Positions 43,783 to 56,294 of a stretch of DNA of 64,000 bases are shown in pieces. Source of the DNA: Chenopodium formosanum (Eukaryota > Streptophyta > Magnoliopsida > Caryophyllales > Amaranthaceae). A model generated the notes under the pieces. The model saw only the letters and a list, made by a program, of their open reading frames with translations, was not told where the DNA came from and did no database searches. The stretch is taken from NCBI GenBank assembly GCA_024500155.1, contig CM044858.1, forward strand, positions 34,329,786 through 34,393,785. The letters are read 5' to 3'. The position numbers and the translations under genes are program-made. How positions within the stretch are numbered: position 1 is the first letter of the stretch; each line of letters starts with the position of its first letter.

Positions 43783-43973
43783 TGTTAAGACATATAAATT
43801 ACATGCTTATCTTTGACTTAGTATATATGTAAATATTCGGTTTTCATAACTTGTAGCTTAGCATATATTTTGGTGTATAGCTTTCCCTTAATTAGTGGCT
43901 TAAGATAAGCATGTAATGTGTATATATTTATAGCAAGTGGAATGGAAAACACACGGAATACATACATTTCCTT
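43783..43973 (+). mobile_element. 3' LTR of copia element
   Basis: TGTTAAGACATAT to ACATACATTTCCTT, 191 bp, without the MITE of the 5' LTR. TTTGACTAGGGGTG precedes it as the purine tract. Confidence 0.8.
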
Positions 43974-43978
43974 GTCCA

Positions 43979-44604
43979 CTCTTGAGGTTGGTATTGGTGG
44001 TATCGGCTACACTACTTCTAAGGAGTGGAAAGGGGGATTTATGGTGAAATCCAAACCCTCTAATGCTAATTATGCTAAACTATAGGCTAGCATACTCATT
44101 GATTCAACTTGGGCCAACTTCAAATTGTGGAATCATGTTGTTATTAATTCTGATTCCAGCATTGTTGTGCATGTAATAGTTGGTGTACACAAATTCAAAG
44201 ACAAATATTTTAACATGTACCATCACTACCATGTATATATATAGGGAATTTCCGCAAGGGAGTTTAAGGAGGTAGCTATAGTATCTATCTAGAGAGCAGG
44301 TGGTGCAAGCCCATCATCTAGCACACCAAGCCGGATTGGTGCCTGGAGGGCATGATCTCCTATGGAGCTTGGCTACTAATCCTTTCCGTTCTAGTTCTAT
44401 TGCCGACCCACCCTGTTTGGATGTAGTTGAAAACCTTTTAGTTGAACCTCTATCTTTTTTTTATATCACTTGGATGATGTACTTTCTCCTGTGGTATGTT
44501 ATAAATCTAACTTATATTAGTAGCTTCTTCTAAGCACCCTTAATCTTGCTTTTCTACAAACCTCTTTAACCAAACCCACCTAAAAAAAAAAATTTAAAAA
44601 AAAA
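43979..44604 (+). pseudogene. LINE ORF2 RNase H relic, right part
   Basis: Continues 37205-37443: EVGIGGIGYTTSKEWKGGF, SNANYAKL, and VINSDSSIVVHVIVG fit an L1-type RNase H, with the usual Glu-bearing block (AELxAL) degraded. Around 44290-44345, REQVVQAHHLAHQAG resembles the conserved REQNxxADxLA end. The tail ends near A-runs at 44582-44604, suggesting the LINE 3' end. Stops and frame changes throughout. Confidence 0.55.
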
Positions 44605-45495
44605 GGAAAGACAACTTAGAAAAGATAACAATAAATCAATGACAGGAACTGCCTTTAGAAATCATTCTTATATGAATTCAGTTGCTAATAATTTTACTGT
44701 TTAATGAAATGAGGCTATTTGTGGCTTGTGTCATTAGATATTTTCTCAAAGAATGGAGGGGCAATTGAGACAAATAAGAAATTTTTTCCCACAAAACTTC
44801 CTGTCGTTATTATTTTCATTTAATTACAAATCTATTTCAAATAATACTATATTCGTTTTATGTTATTTAAAAGTTTAGAGGATGTATGGATTCCTGGGTA
44901 AAATTTGTTTGTGAGTTTTGAGAAAAATATGGATGCATATGAAAAAAAGAGATAGAGATAAATGAAAACCTAAATAGGACATAAGATATTGATTTTAAAT
45001 AATGTGTTGCATCCATTTTTTGCAATAAAGTTACAAATAATATGAAATGACCTCTAAACCTTACTCAAGCTATTTTTGCGGCAAAAAGGGTAGTTGTATC
45101 TATAGACTTTTGACACACAACACGAAGCACGTATGATATTTTCTTGCCAATTTTGAGCTCAATTTGGTTCCTTATGATCCATGATGACCCATAAAATCTT
45201 AAAGGAACATGTTTTGGCATGCAAATCGAGAAATAAAAAAAATTAATGGTTGATCAACAATGGAACCCTGACGGAAATAATTAAGTGATAACAATTTTTT
45301 TTTTCTTTTTGGTGGTAGTAAAATAAAGTAATATTCCACATAAGTAGAAAAAATAAGTATTACTTATGAGACTAGCATTTTTTCTTCTGGTCGCGACTTA
45401 ATGTGTGGAACGTGTGTTTTCATCAATGAATTATGTACAAAAAGTAAGTTGCGGTATAGTATAGGCGGATCAACCATTGTATTATAGTTTAGTCA
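44605..45495. other. gene-free AT-rich segment
   Basis: Nothing recognised. It is the left flank of the LINE insertion. Confidence 0.5.
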
Positions 45496-45706
45496 CTTTT
45501 TTTGAGAGTAATTTTTTTTTAACACAACACAAAGCATATATTACTTGGGCCTGGCCCTAAACATATTACATCCTAATGTCCTTTGATTTGAAAAAACCAA
45601 AATGCAAACCAAGGACTATGTTCAAATAACTAAAAAACAGGAAATAGAAAGAATGTTCATACATTGCTGAAGATGACAAAAGAAAAAGCTAAAACTTCCC
45701 CCAAGG

Positions 45707-48700
45707 CTAAACAATACCCTGCAGGGCAGCCAAATCAGATTCATAAGCTGCAACAACACTAGTAGGAACAGTGTAGTGTGGAACATGACCTCTATGAATG
45801 CGCAAAGCCAACTGGCTTAAGTAGTGTGCAACTGAGTTCCTTTCTCTCGGAATATGACTTAGAGTGATTGTCATGTCATGATTCCTCAAGCATCTACTAA
45901 TGTCAATAACAATAGCACCCAGTTCATGATGCATGTTATCTGGTTCCTTGTTGAGCATAGAACAGACAGCCTCAGCATCTGTTTCTACTTCTAGATATTT
46001 GACTGGAAAAGCTCTTGCAAAGTTGAGACCTTCCCTTAAAGCATATAGTTCAGCTTGCAGAGGAGTACTGGCATTGTACTTGCTGGAGTACCCAAAATAC
46101 CATTCACCCTTGTCAGTTCTAAAAACACCTCCACCACCTGCTCCCTCATCATTAGCATGCTTCCAAGATCCATCAGTGTTGAGTTTGATGTATCCAAGTC
46201 TTGGTGGCCTCCTTGGAATAGACCTGTCAACAAGGGGTCCCTTGGCACAGTTTAGCTTTTCTTTCAAACCACCTGCAGAGTTACCCTGTAACACAAAGGT
46301 ATTGATTTGATAATCAATATATTATAAATCTGTTAAAAACAGAATTACAATTGTAATCCTCATTGTTAAAAATGACTCCATTTCGAAGCTTCCAAATTTG
46401 CCACATTCCCATAATGAATATGCATCTCCATTTAAGTGTCTGAGCAAAGTTGAAATGTAACCAATCATCCTAATGATTATTCATGCACATTGAGAAATTA
46501 AAGGTAAGGGGGAGGTTTGAGTTTTTGGAAGATCATTTTCCATAAGATAATGGAAGAATGACAATCCTTGGATAAGTGAATGAAATCCTATGATTGTTAT
46601 GACATCTGCAGAAAGTGCTATCAAAAAAAGGAATTGTTGAAGCAAGTGTAGAAGTAGTGGGTAGGATAGAAAGGACACAATTCCACATAAACATTTTGTA
46701 CTTGAAAGGAACCCTTATTTTCCAAAATCTTTTCCAGTTGAAGGAGAAAGGAAGAGAGATAGGAATAGGGTTAGTGGAAGAAAAGTAAGCAGATTTGATA
46801 GTGAATACTCTAAAAATATGATGAATCCATCTTATTTGGTCAGGAGCAGAGATAGAGGTTGAAGAAGGAAGAGGGGTATTAAGGATCAATGAGATTATAT
46901 GAGGAGGGAGTAGCTGTTTATTAGAAATACCAGGTGCCATTTTTGATGATATTGGAAACTCTCCAATGGCTTCTTTATTGAGGAATATCTCTAGGGATCA
47001 GTTTGTATAGAGGTGCCTCCCCAACCTAGTGATGGAACCAAAGTAAAGTGTCCTCTCCATCACCAATTCTAATAATCAGACCTTTGGCAAGCAAATCTCT
47101 TCCCTTTAAGATATCTCTCCACATAGGTGACTGTGAGTTATTAGAATGAGCATCCAGAAAGTTGGATCTTCTAAAATACTTATCCTTGAAAATTTTCACC
47201 CAAAGTTTATCAGGTTGAGTAAGGATAATCCATCCAACTTAGCCATGAATGAGATATTTCATTCCTTAAGAGATCTAACTCCTTACCCTCCCAAAGTGAT
47301 TGGAAGATTGACATCACTCCATTTTGTTCTTGGAGTATATCTAAGGGTATCAGATCTGTTCCATAAGAATTTTTTGCATTGCTTTTCAAGATCAGAAATC
47401 ACAGAAGAGGGTAGAGGCCAGTTTTTATAGCATGAATGGGGTAGGAATTCAAAACTAACTTGATTAAAGTACATCTACCTGCCATATTGAGGAATTTGGC
47501 TTGCCACCCCTTAATTTTATCTAAGGATTTAGCTAGGAGATCCCCAAAAATTCTCTTTGGTCAATTTCTTAGGACTGATATTGACACCTAAATATTTACC
47601 AAAGGATATGGAAGACTTAAAGTTTGAGATGGTTCTAAGTTGAGATCTAATATTAAAATCATTTTTAGAGGGAAGATAATACTAGACTTTAAGCCATTGA
47701 TCCTAAGACCTGAGAAGACTCCAAATTCATTCAAAATAGAGTCTAGAGCATGTTCTCAAGATTAGCAATGGTAACAGAACCAAACAGAAAGACATCATCA
47801 TCATATAACAGGTGAGACATATGATAGTTCTTTGAGATTTTAAGAGGTTTCCAAATACCCTTAGCTATATTGTCCTCAATCATCAAGGATAATCTTTTCA
47901 TGCAAAGCACAAAAAGGTAAGATGAAAGAGGATCCCCTTGTCTTATCCCTCTAGATGGTTTGAAACTGCCTGTAATTTCCCCATTTCAAAGGACTGAAAT
48001 AGAAGTGGAAGAAACACAGTGCATGATAAGCTTGGTAAGAGAGTCAGGAAAACCAAAACTGATAAGAGTGTCATGGTTGAATGACCATTCCAAACAATTA
48101 TAAGCTTTAGCTAAATCTAGTTTCAAAGCCAAAACATTCTTTCATTTTTTATATTTATGAAACAAGTGAGCTACCTCCTTAATTAGGATAATATTATCCT
48201 CCATTCCCCTCCCTTTGATAAAGCTAGATTGAACAGGACTGATAATACGCCCAAGAATTGATCTAATCTGGAAGAAATGATCTTAGTAAGAAGCTTATAT
48301 ATGGTGTTACATAATCCAATGGGTCTAAACTCAGACATGGTACTTGGGTGATCTTTCTTGGGGATTAAACAAATGTAGGAACTGTTGACATCAGAGGGAA
48401 CAATACCATCCTTAAAAACAGTAGTAATGAAAGTAGTGATAGAAGGTCCAAGTTCCTCCCAAAACTTTTGATAAAAAGAGGTTGGATACCATCAGGACTA
48501 GGACTCTTAATTGGATCCATTCTAAACAAATTTGTTCTTATCTTAGTAGAATCTAGAAGGGCAGATAGGAAAGAGCTTTCTATGTCATTAACTTTCTGAA
48601 TAGCAAAACTAGGAAGAGAGAGGGAAGAAGAGGTAATAGAGCTTGAGAAAAGGGAAATGAAATGAATCCTAGCCAAAGCTTTAAGAAAAGATTGATCTTC

Positions 48701-50675
48701 AATTAGAACACCAGAGGAGTCAGATAAAGATATAATTTTTCCCCTACTTCTTTGTACTTTGGCTAATATATGGAAGTACTTGGTGTTATAGTCCCCATAT
48801 TTTCTCCAGTTTATACCTGCCTTTTGAGCCCAAATCACTTTCTCCATTTTGTAAATTTTATTTAGCTCAAGGAGAAAGGATTTTTCCAAATTAACAAGGA
48901 AGGGTGAGAAATGCTTTGCAAGAGCAAGTTGTATACCATTTATTCTAGCAAGAAGAATTTTCTTTTTTTTGCCAAGGTTACCAAAAACATTTGAATTCCA
49001 ATTCTGAATATTGACTAGGAAATTTGATCTTCCATTTAAGAAAGGTAAAAGCTCAGAATTGGAATTTCAATTAGACACAAAGAAAGACTTAAAATCAGGA
49101 TGTTGAAGCCAGACTTCTTTACATCTAAATAGAAAAAGGCCTTTCAATTGTTCAGGAGATAAAGAGACAAGAATAGGATTGTGATCAGAGTAAAATCTAA
49201 CAAGATTAGTTACCTAAACTTGAGGAAAGTGAAGGAGTTATGTCTTCGATAAGTGCAATTACTATATATATCAAGGATCACTAATATGGAGATAATAAGT
49301 TCGTTCTTTTGGGGCGTCATCCTCTGTTGCTAGACTATGAGAGATGATCTTTGGACTACTCAAATAGTCCAAAGCCCTCTAGAATGGATCCTATGAGGTC
49401 ACACACAAGGGTATTGGGTTAAGCAAGTAAGAGGCCCATTAATGGGCCTCATGAGCAATTAACTAATCATGAATTGGATTGGGCTAGCATAGTTAGATTG
49501 GAATTAGGTTTTGGGCTTTTGACATGGGCTCTTATTTAGAGATGAGATCCATAAATAAGATCCATGCCTAGGGTTGGATGCAAGAAGTCATAATTCACAC
49601 ACAGTGAATTTTGACATCAAGGCAACCAATCCCAAAACCCTAATTCTCTCTCTAACTCACGGCTCTCTCTCTCCCCTCACGTATGTATGGCCGCCGCCCA
49701 TAGGCGGTGGTTCGTGGTGGTTATTGGTTAGTTTGTCGCTCTTCACCGTAGAAGGTCAATGGAAGGTTTCAATTGCAACTAACTAGCATTAGTGGAGATC
49801 TTAATCCATGCCCGTGGACCAAGTAGAGGAATCACGCTTGAGGTTCTTTATCTCCCCTTGTTCTTGCTCGATCGCACGTGGAATCACGCTTCAAAGGTAC
49901 AATTATGTGTTCTTTATGTGTTATGCAATGATCCTTGGTTTAGGTACTTTATGAATATGATTCATGTTTATTTCTGCTGCGTAGTACCTATAAACCCCTA
50001 CAGAAAGAGCTCCACAAAGGAAGCATTAGCAATACCTCTATCAAGCCTTTCTCTAATCAGGAACCTCCCATAATGAGCATTTTCCCAAGTGAAGGGATTT
50101 CCACGAGCACCCAAATCAAAGAGACCTGCTGCATCTGTGAAATTGTTGAAGTCCTGCCATTGGGAAGTACTAAATGGTCTTCCTCCTTGTTTTTCACCCT
50201 AAGATGTGACCTCATTCATATCTCCCACAATTAACCAAGGAGCAGAAGTGAGGGGCCAATCAGATTGTAACTCTTTCCAGAAAGCATGCCTCTCCTTGGC
50301 AGTGCTTGGAGCATGCATACCAGTTAACAAGATCTCAGGCTTGTGATTGTGAAATTTGAAAAGTGAGTGAAATTTTTTCTCAAAATCAGTATAATGAATT
50401 AAATCCAAGATAAGCTTCCAAAAAACACAAATACCTCCTTTTTTACCTATTGCAGGAATCACTCTAAAATCACTAAACCCTAGGGTTTTATTCAAATCAT
50501 CAGCTTTACCAAAATTGCACTTTGTTTCAAGTAAAATCAGCACATGAGGATGATGAATGCTAACAAGATCCCATGCATGTGAAACAAAGTCATCATTGTT
50601 CACACCCCTTACATTCCATACTATTAACTTCATGTTTAAATAAGGTAAAGGCTTAGAAGGGGTAAGAGAAGGCAA
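45707..50675 (-). pseudogene. LINE ORF2: endonuclease, reverse transcriptase, RNase H
   Basis: Endonuclease (50675 to about 50010): MKLIVWNVRGVNNDDFVSH, LLETKC, GGICVFWK and WLIVGDMNEV are the conserved AP-endonuclease blocks. After the solo LTR, SDHNPILVSL completes it. Reverse transcriptase follows: MDPIKSPSPDGIQPLFIKSF near 48500, GIRQGDPLSSYLFVL near 47930, then SHLLYDDDVFLFGS near 47800, where the usual Y/FADD is YDDD. A zf-RVT block is at about 46530-46800. RNase H (46220-45760) has KLNTDGSW, QAELYALREGL, VETDAEAV and PRERNSVAHYLSQ, so all acidic residues are present. Stops between blocks break the frame repeatedly. Confidence 0.85.
49230..50002 (+). mobile_element. solo LTR inside the LINE
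   Basis: TSD GAAAG (49225-49229, 50003-50007). Ends TGAAGGAGTTATG and AAACCCCTACA. Removing it restores the LINE codons FVELF-PQ-V-VTNLVRFYSDH. CCCTAATTCTCTCTC and a GTACAATTATGTGTTC stretch suggest a plus-strand leader. Probably copia-type; no internal domain, so the family is open. Confidence 0.8.
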
Positions 50676-50754
50676 ATCACCAGGTTGAGCATTGAGGGGT
50701 AGGAAGAACTCCTCCTAGTCCTTCCACTGTCTCTAATGACCCATTCTGTGGACA

Positions 50755-53094
50755 TCATCCACCTTGATTGGTGATATGTAGCTCCTCACATCCATGTTCT
50801 TGCATGGATCCTGAATGTATAGAAACTGAGCTTGAAAGCCGAGTACCTCCTCTTGCGACTGATACATCGCTATATGGTGTCCCATTTTTGCCATGTTTTG
50901 GCCTTCTATGACGGTGCGTAAGGGAATAATGGGTAGATTTTTGTGAGATCTCGTGAACTGCATCAGCCTCTCGTGAGACGGCCATTACAATGTCAAACTC
51001 AAGCGTGCATGGGGAGGCATCATCTCCTCCCTCCTTCTCAGTGCATCCATCGCTGCCAAAGCTGATGTTATTTGCAGAGATTGAGTTGATGGAATGCGAG
51101 AGGTTGTGCATAGAGGTACTAGAATTTGTGGGAACAAAGGCAGGGTCTGAGGTTGAGTTGGAGTTGGTTTGAAGTTCCACTCCCTTGTGAACAGGGGTTT
51201 ACAAAATTGATAAGTCACAAACAAGGGGGGTGGTGAGGATGGTAGTGGAGATGGTTGAGTCGATGGCATTGGGAGGAAATGTGACTGAGGTGGGATGGAA
51301 AGCGGAGTTGGTGCAATTGACAGAGGAGGGGATGGAATGACACGGATAGGAGTTGGTTTCCATATCGGAGTTCTCCTCTGCTGAAGAGATGATGGGGGTT
51401 GAGTGAGTGATAGCGATGATGGGGTCACAATTTCTTTGTTTTCCATTGTTGCTACCGTTTTGAACTAGTGAAGAAGATGAAGAGGGAACAGTAGAGAGAG
51501 CTGACTTAATATTATTGTCAGTGAGAATTAAGGCTTAATTGTTTTTTTCTTTTATGGAAAATTCAGGCGTATTAGAAGAGTGCAAATTTTGAAATATAGG
51601 AGTGGGAACATCTTGCATGAGATTTTGATCACAACCTAATGCCAAGTGTTTATTAGGTTGAGTGATAGTGATCTCAGTGGATAAATCTTTTTTTGGAGAA
51701 ACAGAAGGTACAATAGTAGCATTAGAGTTATTGCACTAAACCAAGGTGGGTGGCATTGATTGCTTGAGGGAGGTCTCAGAGAGTGCTTCGACTCCCGTTA
51801 TATCCGTAGTTAATACTTTCCATAAATTTTTTTAGCCCTGAGCAATTTAAATGCTAGAGTTTATTTGTTTTAGATTTTGAACTCTGTTAACTTGATGTTT
51901 AGGCTTCCCCACTGGATTGCTTATACTTGCTTTTGAATTGGGTTGAGACATTTGTTTATTCTTCTTGGATCCAGCGACTAGGGTCCAGGGCCCATATTCA
52001 TCTAAAGACTTTTCATTTTCAACATTGGAAACACTGTGGAGATGGGCCCTAGATGGAGCTTTTGAAAATGACTTTTGGATATATGTGATTACTAAAAGTG
52101 GGCTTTGTTGAGTTGTAGTGGGCCCATCTGGAACATTCAAAATAGCCAAAGGGAGATCCATGTGTTTGTTAGCATCTGATGAATTAGTAGCTACCAAACT
52201 AGTATTGGCTTTTGTTGTTTGCTTATCATTGTGTGTACCACCACTACTTGACACATGATTGCATTCCTTCATGAGGTGCCCTATTCCTCCACATGCAAAA
52301 CACAGAAAATGGATATATATTCTCGTACTGAACATTTTGCCAATCTCCTCCTACCCAAACTTTAGACACTAGTGAATTTGTCATATTGATTTCCACACAA
52401 ACCCTAGCATACCTAGCTCTTGAAACAGTGTCCGTAGCATAATCCACCCTGATAGGGATGCCAACATGCTTAGCAATTTTGAACAAAGCTTCTTTATCAT
52501 AATATTCAACTGGTAATTCAGGAAATCTGATCCAAACAGACATAGTATCAAAATTTGTGGTAGAAGACCTAAAATTAGGCTTCCATTTAGTGATAACCAA
52601 ACAGTGATCAAGCTCAAACCAAGGCCCACCTTATAAAACCCGCTCATAATCATCCAATGAAGAGAAACGAAATAAGAAAACATGATTACCAACATCAATA
52701 GTTTCCAAGTTCCCCTTAATTCTCCACATAACTTTAGCTCTTGAAGCTATGAAAGCTGGACGAATGTTTAGTCCTAAACACTTACCCATTAGAGTTAATT
52801 TCCATGGCTCTCTCAATCTAGCCAATGTATCCTTAGAAAAGGATACTGCTAAAGTAGAGACTGGTAATTCCACTGTAGGATCTTCCCATTCCAAAGAAGT
52901 GGTGGTTATGTTGTGAGCCTCACTAAACCATTGTGATGATTTTGCCACTGCCTCCTTGAAGGAGATAGGTGGTATTTGCTTAGACTCTTCTGAAGGAGTA
53001 CTAACCTAAGTCTGAGTAGGTTCAGATTCTATGTTGTCTTCTATTATAATATATCATCCTCTTTGGATGATACCTTAAAATTAGCCTTCTCCAT
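50755..53094 (-). pseudogene. LINE ORF1: DUF4283-type nucleic-acid-binding protein
   Basis: Start codon at 53092-53094 (MEKANFKVSSKEDD), quickly followed by two stops. The DUF4283-like domain occupies about 52940-52600 (LARLREPWKLTLMGKCLG, VMWRIKGNLETIDVGNHVFL) and continues after a frame change (VWIRFPELPVEYYDKEALFK, YARVCVEI). A CCHC knuckle follows: CFACGGIGHLMKEC near 52300. The C-terminal half is Ser/Pro/Thr-rich and split among frames to about 50755. The order DUF4283 then CCHC is the usual plant L1 ORF1. Confidence 0.8.
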
Positions 53095-53432
53095 GGAATG
53101 GAGAATTTAAAAGTAAAGGAAAAAAAGTCTAAAAGTCCTAACTGAAGCAAACTTCCAAGGACTCCACACCTTGGGATGTGAAGGAAACCCTCAGTGATTT
53201 ACTAAAGCAAAACTAATAGACTATAAAGATGAAAAGGAAAAGAGTCTCCAGAGAGAAAATTCTTTTTTTGAGAGTTACTTGTTTGCTAGATTTAGTGATA
53301 ATGACGTATTGACAAGTTTCCAAAGTATGAAAATTCGAATAATGTTTTTATAATATTTCCTTTTTCTTTTAGTTTTTTAAGTGTAATCCATTTGTAATTT
53401 GATATTTGAACTTATATACCGAATCTTTACTA

Positions 53433-53693
53433 CTTCCTCCGTTTTATATTATTGCACCCTACAAGTTTGACACAATAATTTTGGTAGTGGGGAAAATAAA
53501 GAGAGAGAAAGGTAAAAATACAAAAGTGTCCATGTGATATAACATAAATTAAATAATGAGTGTGAAAAAGTAAGGGTATGTTGGGTATTTATAGTGTGAA
53601 TATAAATATTTTTTGTCCTAAAATAGAAATGGTGCAATATTTGTGAAACTTCCTTAAAAGACAAGTGGTGCAATATTAAAAGAACGGAGGAAG
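53433..53693. mobile_element. Stowaway MITE (copy 1 of duplicated pair)
   Basis: CTTCCTCCGTTTTATATTAT and ATATTAAAAGAACGGAGGAAG are TIRs between TA dinucleotides. GCACCCTAC/GTGGTGCAATA continue the pairing. The minus-strand 74-residue frame inside is a by-product. Confidence 0.85.
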
Positions 53694-54279
53694 TATATAT
53701 TTTATTTTATATTTCTTATGATTCCAAATCCGCACTTTAAAATTACTAGATACGTCATTGTCTAACATGACTGTGTTTTTAATAAAAAGTCATTAAATTA
53801 TTAGATTTTACTTGTAATAAAAAGTCATTAAATTATTAGATTTTACTTGTCATATAATTTCTTCAAATTGCTAATGGGACAAATATTTTTCTAGAACGTA
53901 GAGGGGATGAGATAATAAATCGTGTTTTACTTGAATGAGAAATATGAATTGGCTAACTAACTTTTGAATGGTTGAAGAGAGAGGTTTAGGATGTCGTATC
54001 ACTCTTATGTAACATAGTCAGAAAATGAACTACTTCAACTCAAAACACTCTTTCAAATTGTAATTTATTGTATTGTGAGTACACGTGTTTTTAGTGCGTG
54101 TAACACCCAGTTCTTTAAAAAACTAATAATAATAAAAAAAGAGTGTAACACCCAGTTCACCCTTTGGGCTAATCTAAATTCGAGGATTAGTTATGGGTGG
54201 TTAGGTTTCAATCCCCTCCCAATTGTTGTTGCGGGGATTAAACATGAGTTTTCCTTACCAAGTGTAGTCCCAGTCACCA

Positions 54280-55065
54280 ATAGAGCTGTCAATTTGGGTA
54301 TTCAAGTCGAGTTCGGGTCGGGTAAAATTAAATCTCGGGTTAAATCAGGATCAAGTTATGTCGGTTCAATCTAGCCTCAGGTCAGGTTTATGTTCGGGTC
54401 AAGTCAATTTTTGTTTAAAATATTCTGGGTCGTTCACCTTTTCAGGTATAGGTCGGGTTCGATTCGAGTCAAATTCAGATCGGCTTCCATTTCAGGTTTG
54501 AATTATGTTGAGTCGGGTTTGGGTGGGTTAATAGATGGTGCCTTCAGGTCGCGTTAGTGTTGAGTCAGGTTTTGGTTTAAGTTCAAGTCTAATTAATATC
54601 GACGAGGTCAAGTTGAACTTATATAATTACATACGCCTTCCAAAATTTGATCAATCATTATCTAGATTTTATTAAATATATACACGAGTAATAGAGAACA
54701 AAAGGTATGTAAGCTAAACCGGATTGAGGGTTTACAGATTTGTATGAGTATATAAATTGAACAAAAGATACATATATAAAATTTTATTAAACCTTCCATG
54801 ACTCGGGTACAAGTTTTAATTGGGTCGGGTACTTGTTCGGGTTCGATTATTGTCGAGTCGGATTTAATCGATTGACAGTTACTATCAAGTCGGATGCAAG
54901 TTCGGGTTTAGATCATAGAATAGTGGATCAAATTGGTTGTCGGTTAACATCAGGTTAGGTTCAAGTCGGGTTACAGGTCACAAGTTTTACCCATTGTTCA
55001 GGTACAAGTTGGGTTCAGATCATTGCCAGTTCAGGTCGGGTTCTCGAATCGGATATGACAACTTA
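54280..55065. mobile_element. hAT MITE with GGGTC repeats (copy 1)
   Basis: Flanks AGTCACCA (54272-54279) and AATCACCA (55066-55073) are an 8-bp TSD with one mismatch. Ends ATAGAGCTGTCAAT and TATGACAACTTA are imperfect TIRs resembling those of 16579-22385. TCGGGTC, GGTTCAAGTC and related motifs repeat along its length. Confidence 0.75.
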
Positions 55066-55073
55066 AATCACCA

Positions 55074-55683
55074 TTACATCAACATCCAATTGGTTATTGT
55101 GATTACACGTTTGTGTATGCATTATAGATATAACTCCCCACTAGTGTTAAAGTTCAACACATAAGCACGCTACCTATCCAAATATAACTCCATTACTACG
55201 TAATTTCATCATACCCTACAAAAGTATGTGAGAATATTTTTTTATTTTTTTTAAGCTAAGCAAGGAGAAGGCGTAATTGAGGTGGAACCCCTCATGGCCC
55301 AATACAGTATATGTTAGCGGGCAGAACCCCTTAAAAGTGCGAGGGAATGGGGAAGGATAAGGAAACTTTACCCCAATCTCACTATAGTGATACACAGATC
55401 TTTTTATTAGGTTAAATCTTACTTGATCAACAATATTATTACATACTTTTACATTGTAATGACTTTATTTGATTGTAGTTTGGTACCAAACATAATCTCA
55501 TTTTAATCTCGATCGTAACACTTCATTTTCAATGTATCCCTGACTTTTCTTCATAATACGTATTTTATATCACACTCACTCCCAATCAAACATCACCTCC
55601 AATATGGCATTGACATAGGAATTTTTTTATTTTTTTATTTTTTACAAAATACATAAATAAAATGGTTATTTTCATTTTTTGTT
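55074..55683. other. gene-free segment
   Basis: No gene. About 55252-55390 has a moderately GC-rich patch (GGAGAAGGCGTAATTGAGG, GGTGGAACCCCTCATGGCC) that may be a diverged SINE or LTR piece, but no ends or Pol III boxes were found. Confidence 0.4.
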
Positions 55684-55689
55684 ATTAGG

Positions 55690-56077
55690 TAGCCACAAAA
55701 GTAGATAGAATTAGAAATGAGGTTATTAGCAAGAAAGTAGTTGTGGCAGGCATTGCGAATAAATCAAGGGCAAATCGCTTGTGTTGGTTTGGGCATGTAA
55801 GACGGAGACTCGAGGGTGCATCGGTTCGACAAGTGGAAGAGTGGGACTATTAAACGGTTAAACGAGGGAGAGAGAAACCAAATATGACTTGGTTGGAAGG
55901 AGTTAGGAAGGATATGAAGTATATAGATTTGCATTTGGATAATAAAGCATTAGATCGTAAAGGATGGAGGAGGAAGATTTATGTCGATGACTACACGTAA
56001 TAATCAAATTTGGTTTATGTTAGCCGACCCCACTTATGGGATTAATGCTTTAACTGATTGATTGATTGATTGATTGA
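55690..56077 (+). pseudogene. 5'-truncated RTE-type LINE 3' end
   Basis: The translation, with one frame change, gives NRLCWFGHVRRRLEGASVRQ, then MTWLEGVRKDMKYI and WRRKIYVDDYT, the C-terminal end typical of plant RTE-clade LINE ORF2. It is followed by CCGACCCCACTTATGGGAT and a (TTGA)n tail at about 56054-56076, the tandem-repeat tail that RTE elements have instead of poly-A. Everything upstream is missing. Confidence 0.8.
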
Positions 56078-56089
56078 GAGAGTCACAAG

Positions 56090-56178
56090 GGCGGGGGTGA
56101 GAACAGATCCAAGGATCTCTAGAAATCGGGAAGGAGGTTCTAACCACTTGAGCTATCCTTCACTCTCAAAAAAAAAAA
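56090..56178 (-). mobile_element. SINE-like tRNA-derived sequence
   Basis: On the minus strand: a T-run, GAGAGTGAAGGATAGCTC, AAGTGGTTAGAACC (box A-like), CCCGATTTCTAGAGATCC and GGATCTGTTCTCAC (weak box B). It matches the patch at 11270-11335 in order and spacing, which supports a family rather than chance. Ends are uncertain. Confidence 0.5.
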
Positions 56179-56294
56179 AAAGTTTATAGTTATACAATAT
56201 TTTATCTAATTCTTAACATTTTTCCCTATCTTTTTTATCATGCACGTTCTTAAAATAGCCACGATAAATGTTTATGAAGTATCACAAGGACAAC

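Larger units (their letters stand above)
37444..43973 (+). mobile_element. Ty1/copia element, structurally complete, coding-dead
   Basis: TSD GTCCA (37439-37443, 43974-43978). 5' LTR 37444-37974 (with a MITE inside), primer site TGGTATCAGTTGC at 37975, gag-pol 38105-43465, and 3' LTR 43783-43973 after a purine-rich TAGGGGTG. The 3' LTR ends CCTT where the 5' LTR has CCTTCA, so its last two bases may be lost. Later insertions are a MITE in the 5' LTR, a hAT element (42298-43320) and a Stowaway (43486-43718). The C-terminal HQIADIFTK motif and general layout resemble Hopscotch/Retrofit-type copia elements. Confidence 0.85.
45510..53261 (-). mobile_element. full-length L1-type LINE with RNase H
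   Basis: A 14-bp TSD CTTTTTTTGAGAGT lies at 45496-45509 and 53262-53275. On the minus strand the element starts after 53261, has a short 5' UTR, ORF1, ORF2 and ends with an A-run (T-run at 45512-45520 on the plus strand). Removing the solo LTR at 49230-50002 gives about 7 kb, a full length for plant L1 elements. Both ORFs carry stops and frameshifts, so it is inactive. The presence of both ends and a TSD shows it inserted without 5' truncation, which is uncommon for LINEs. Confidence 0.9.
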
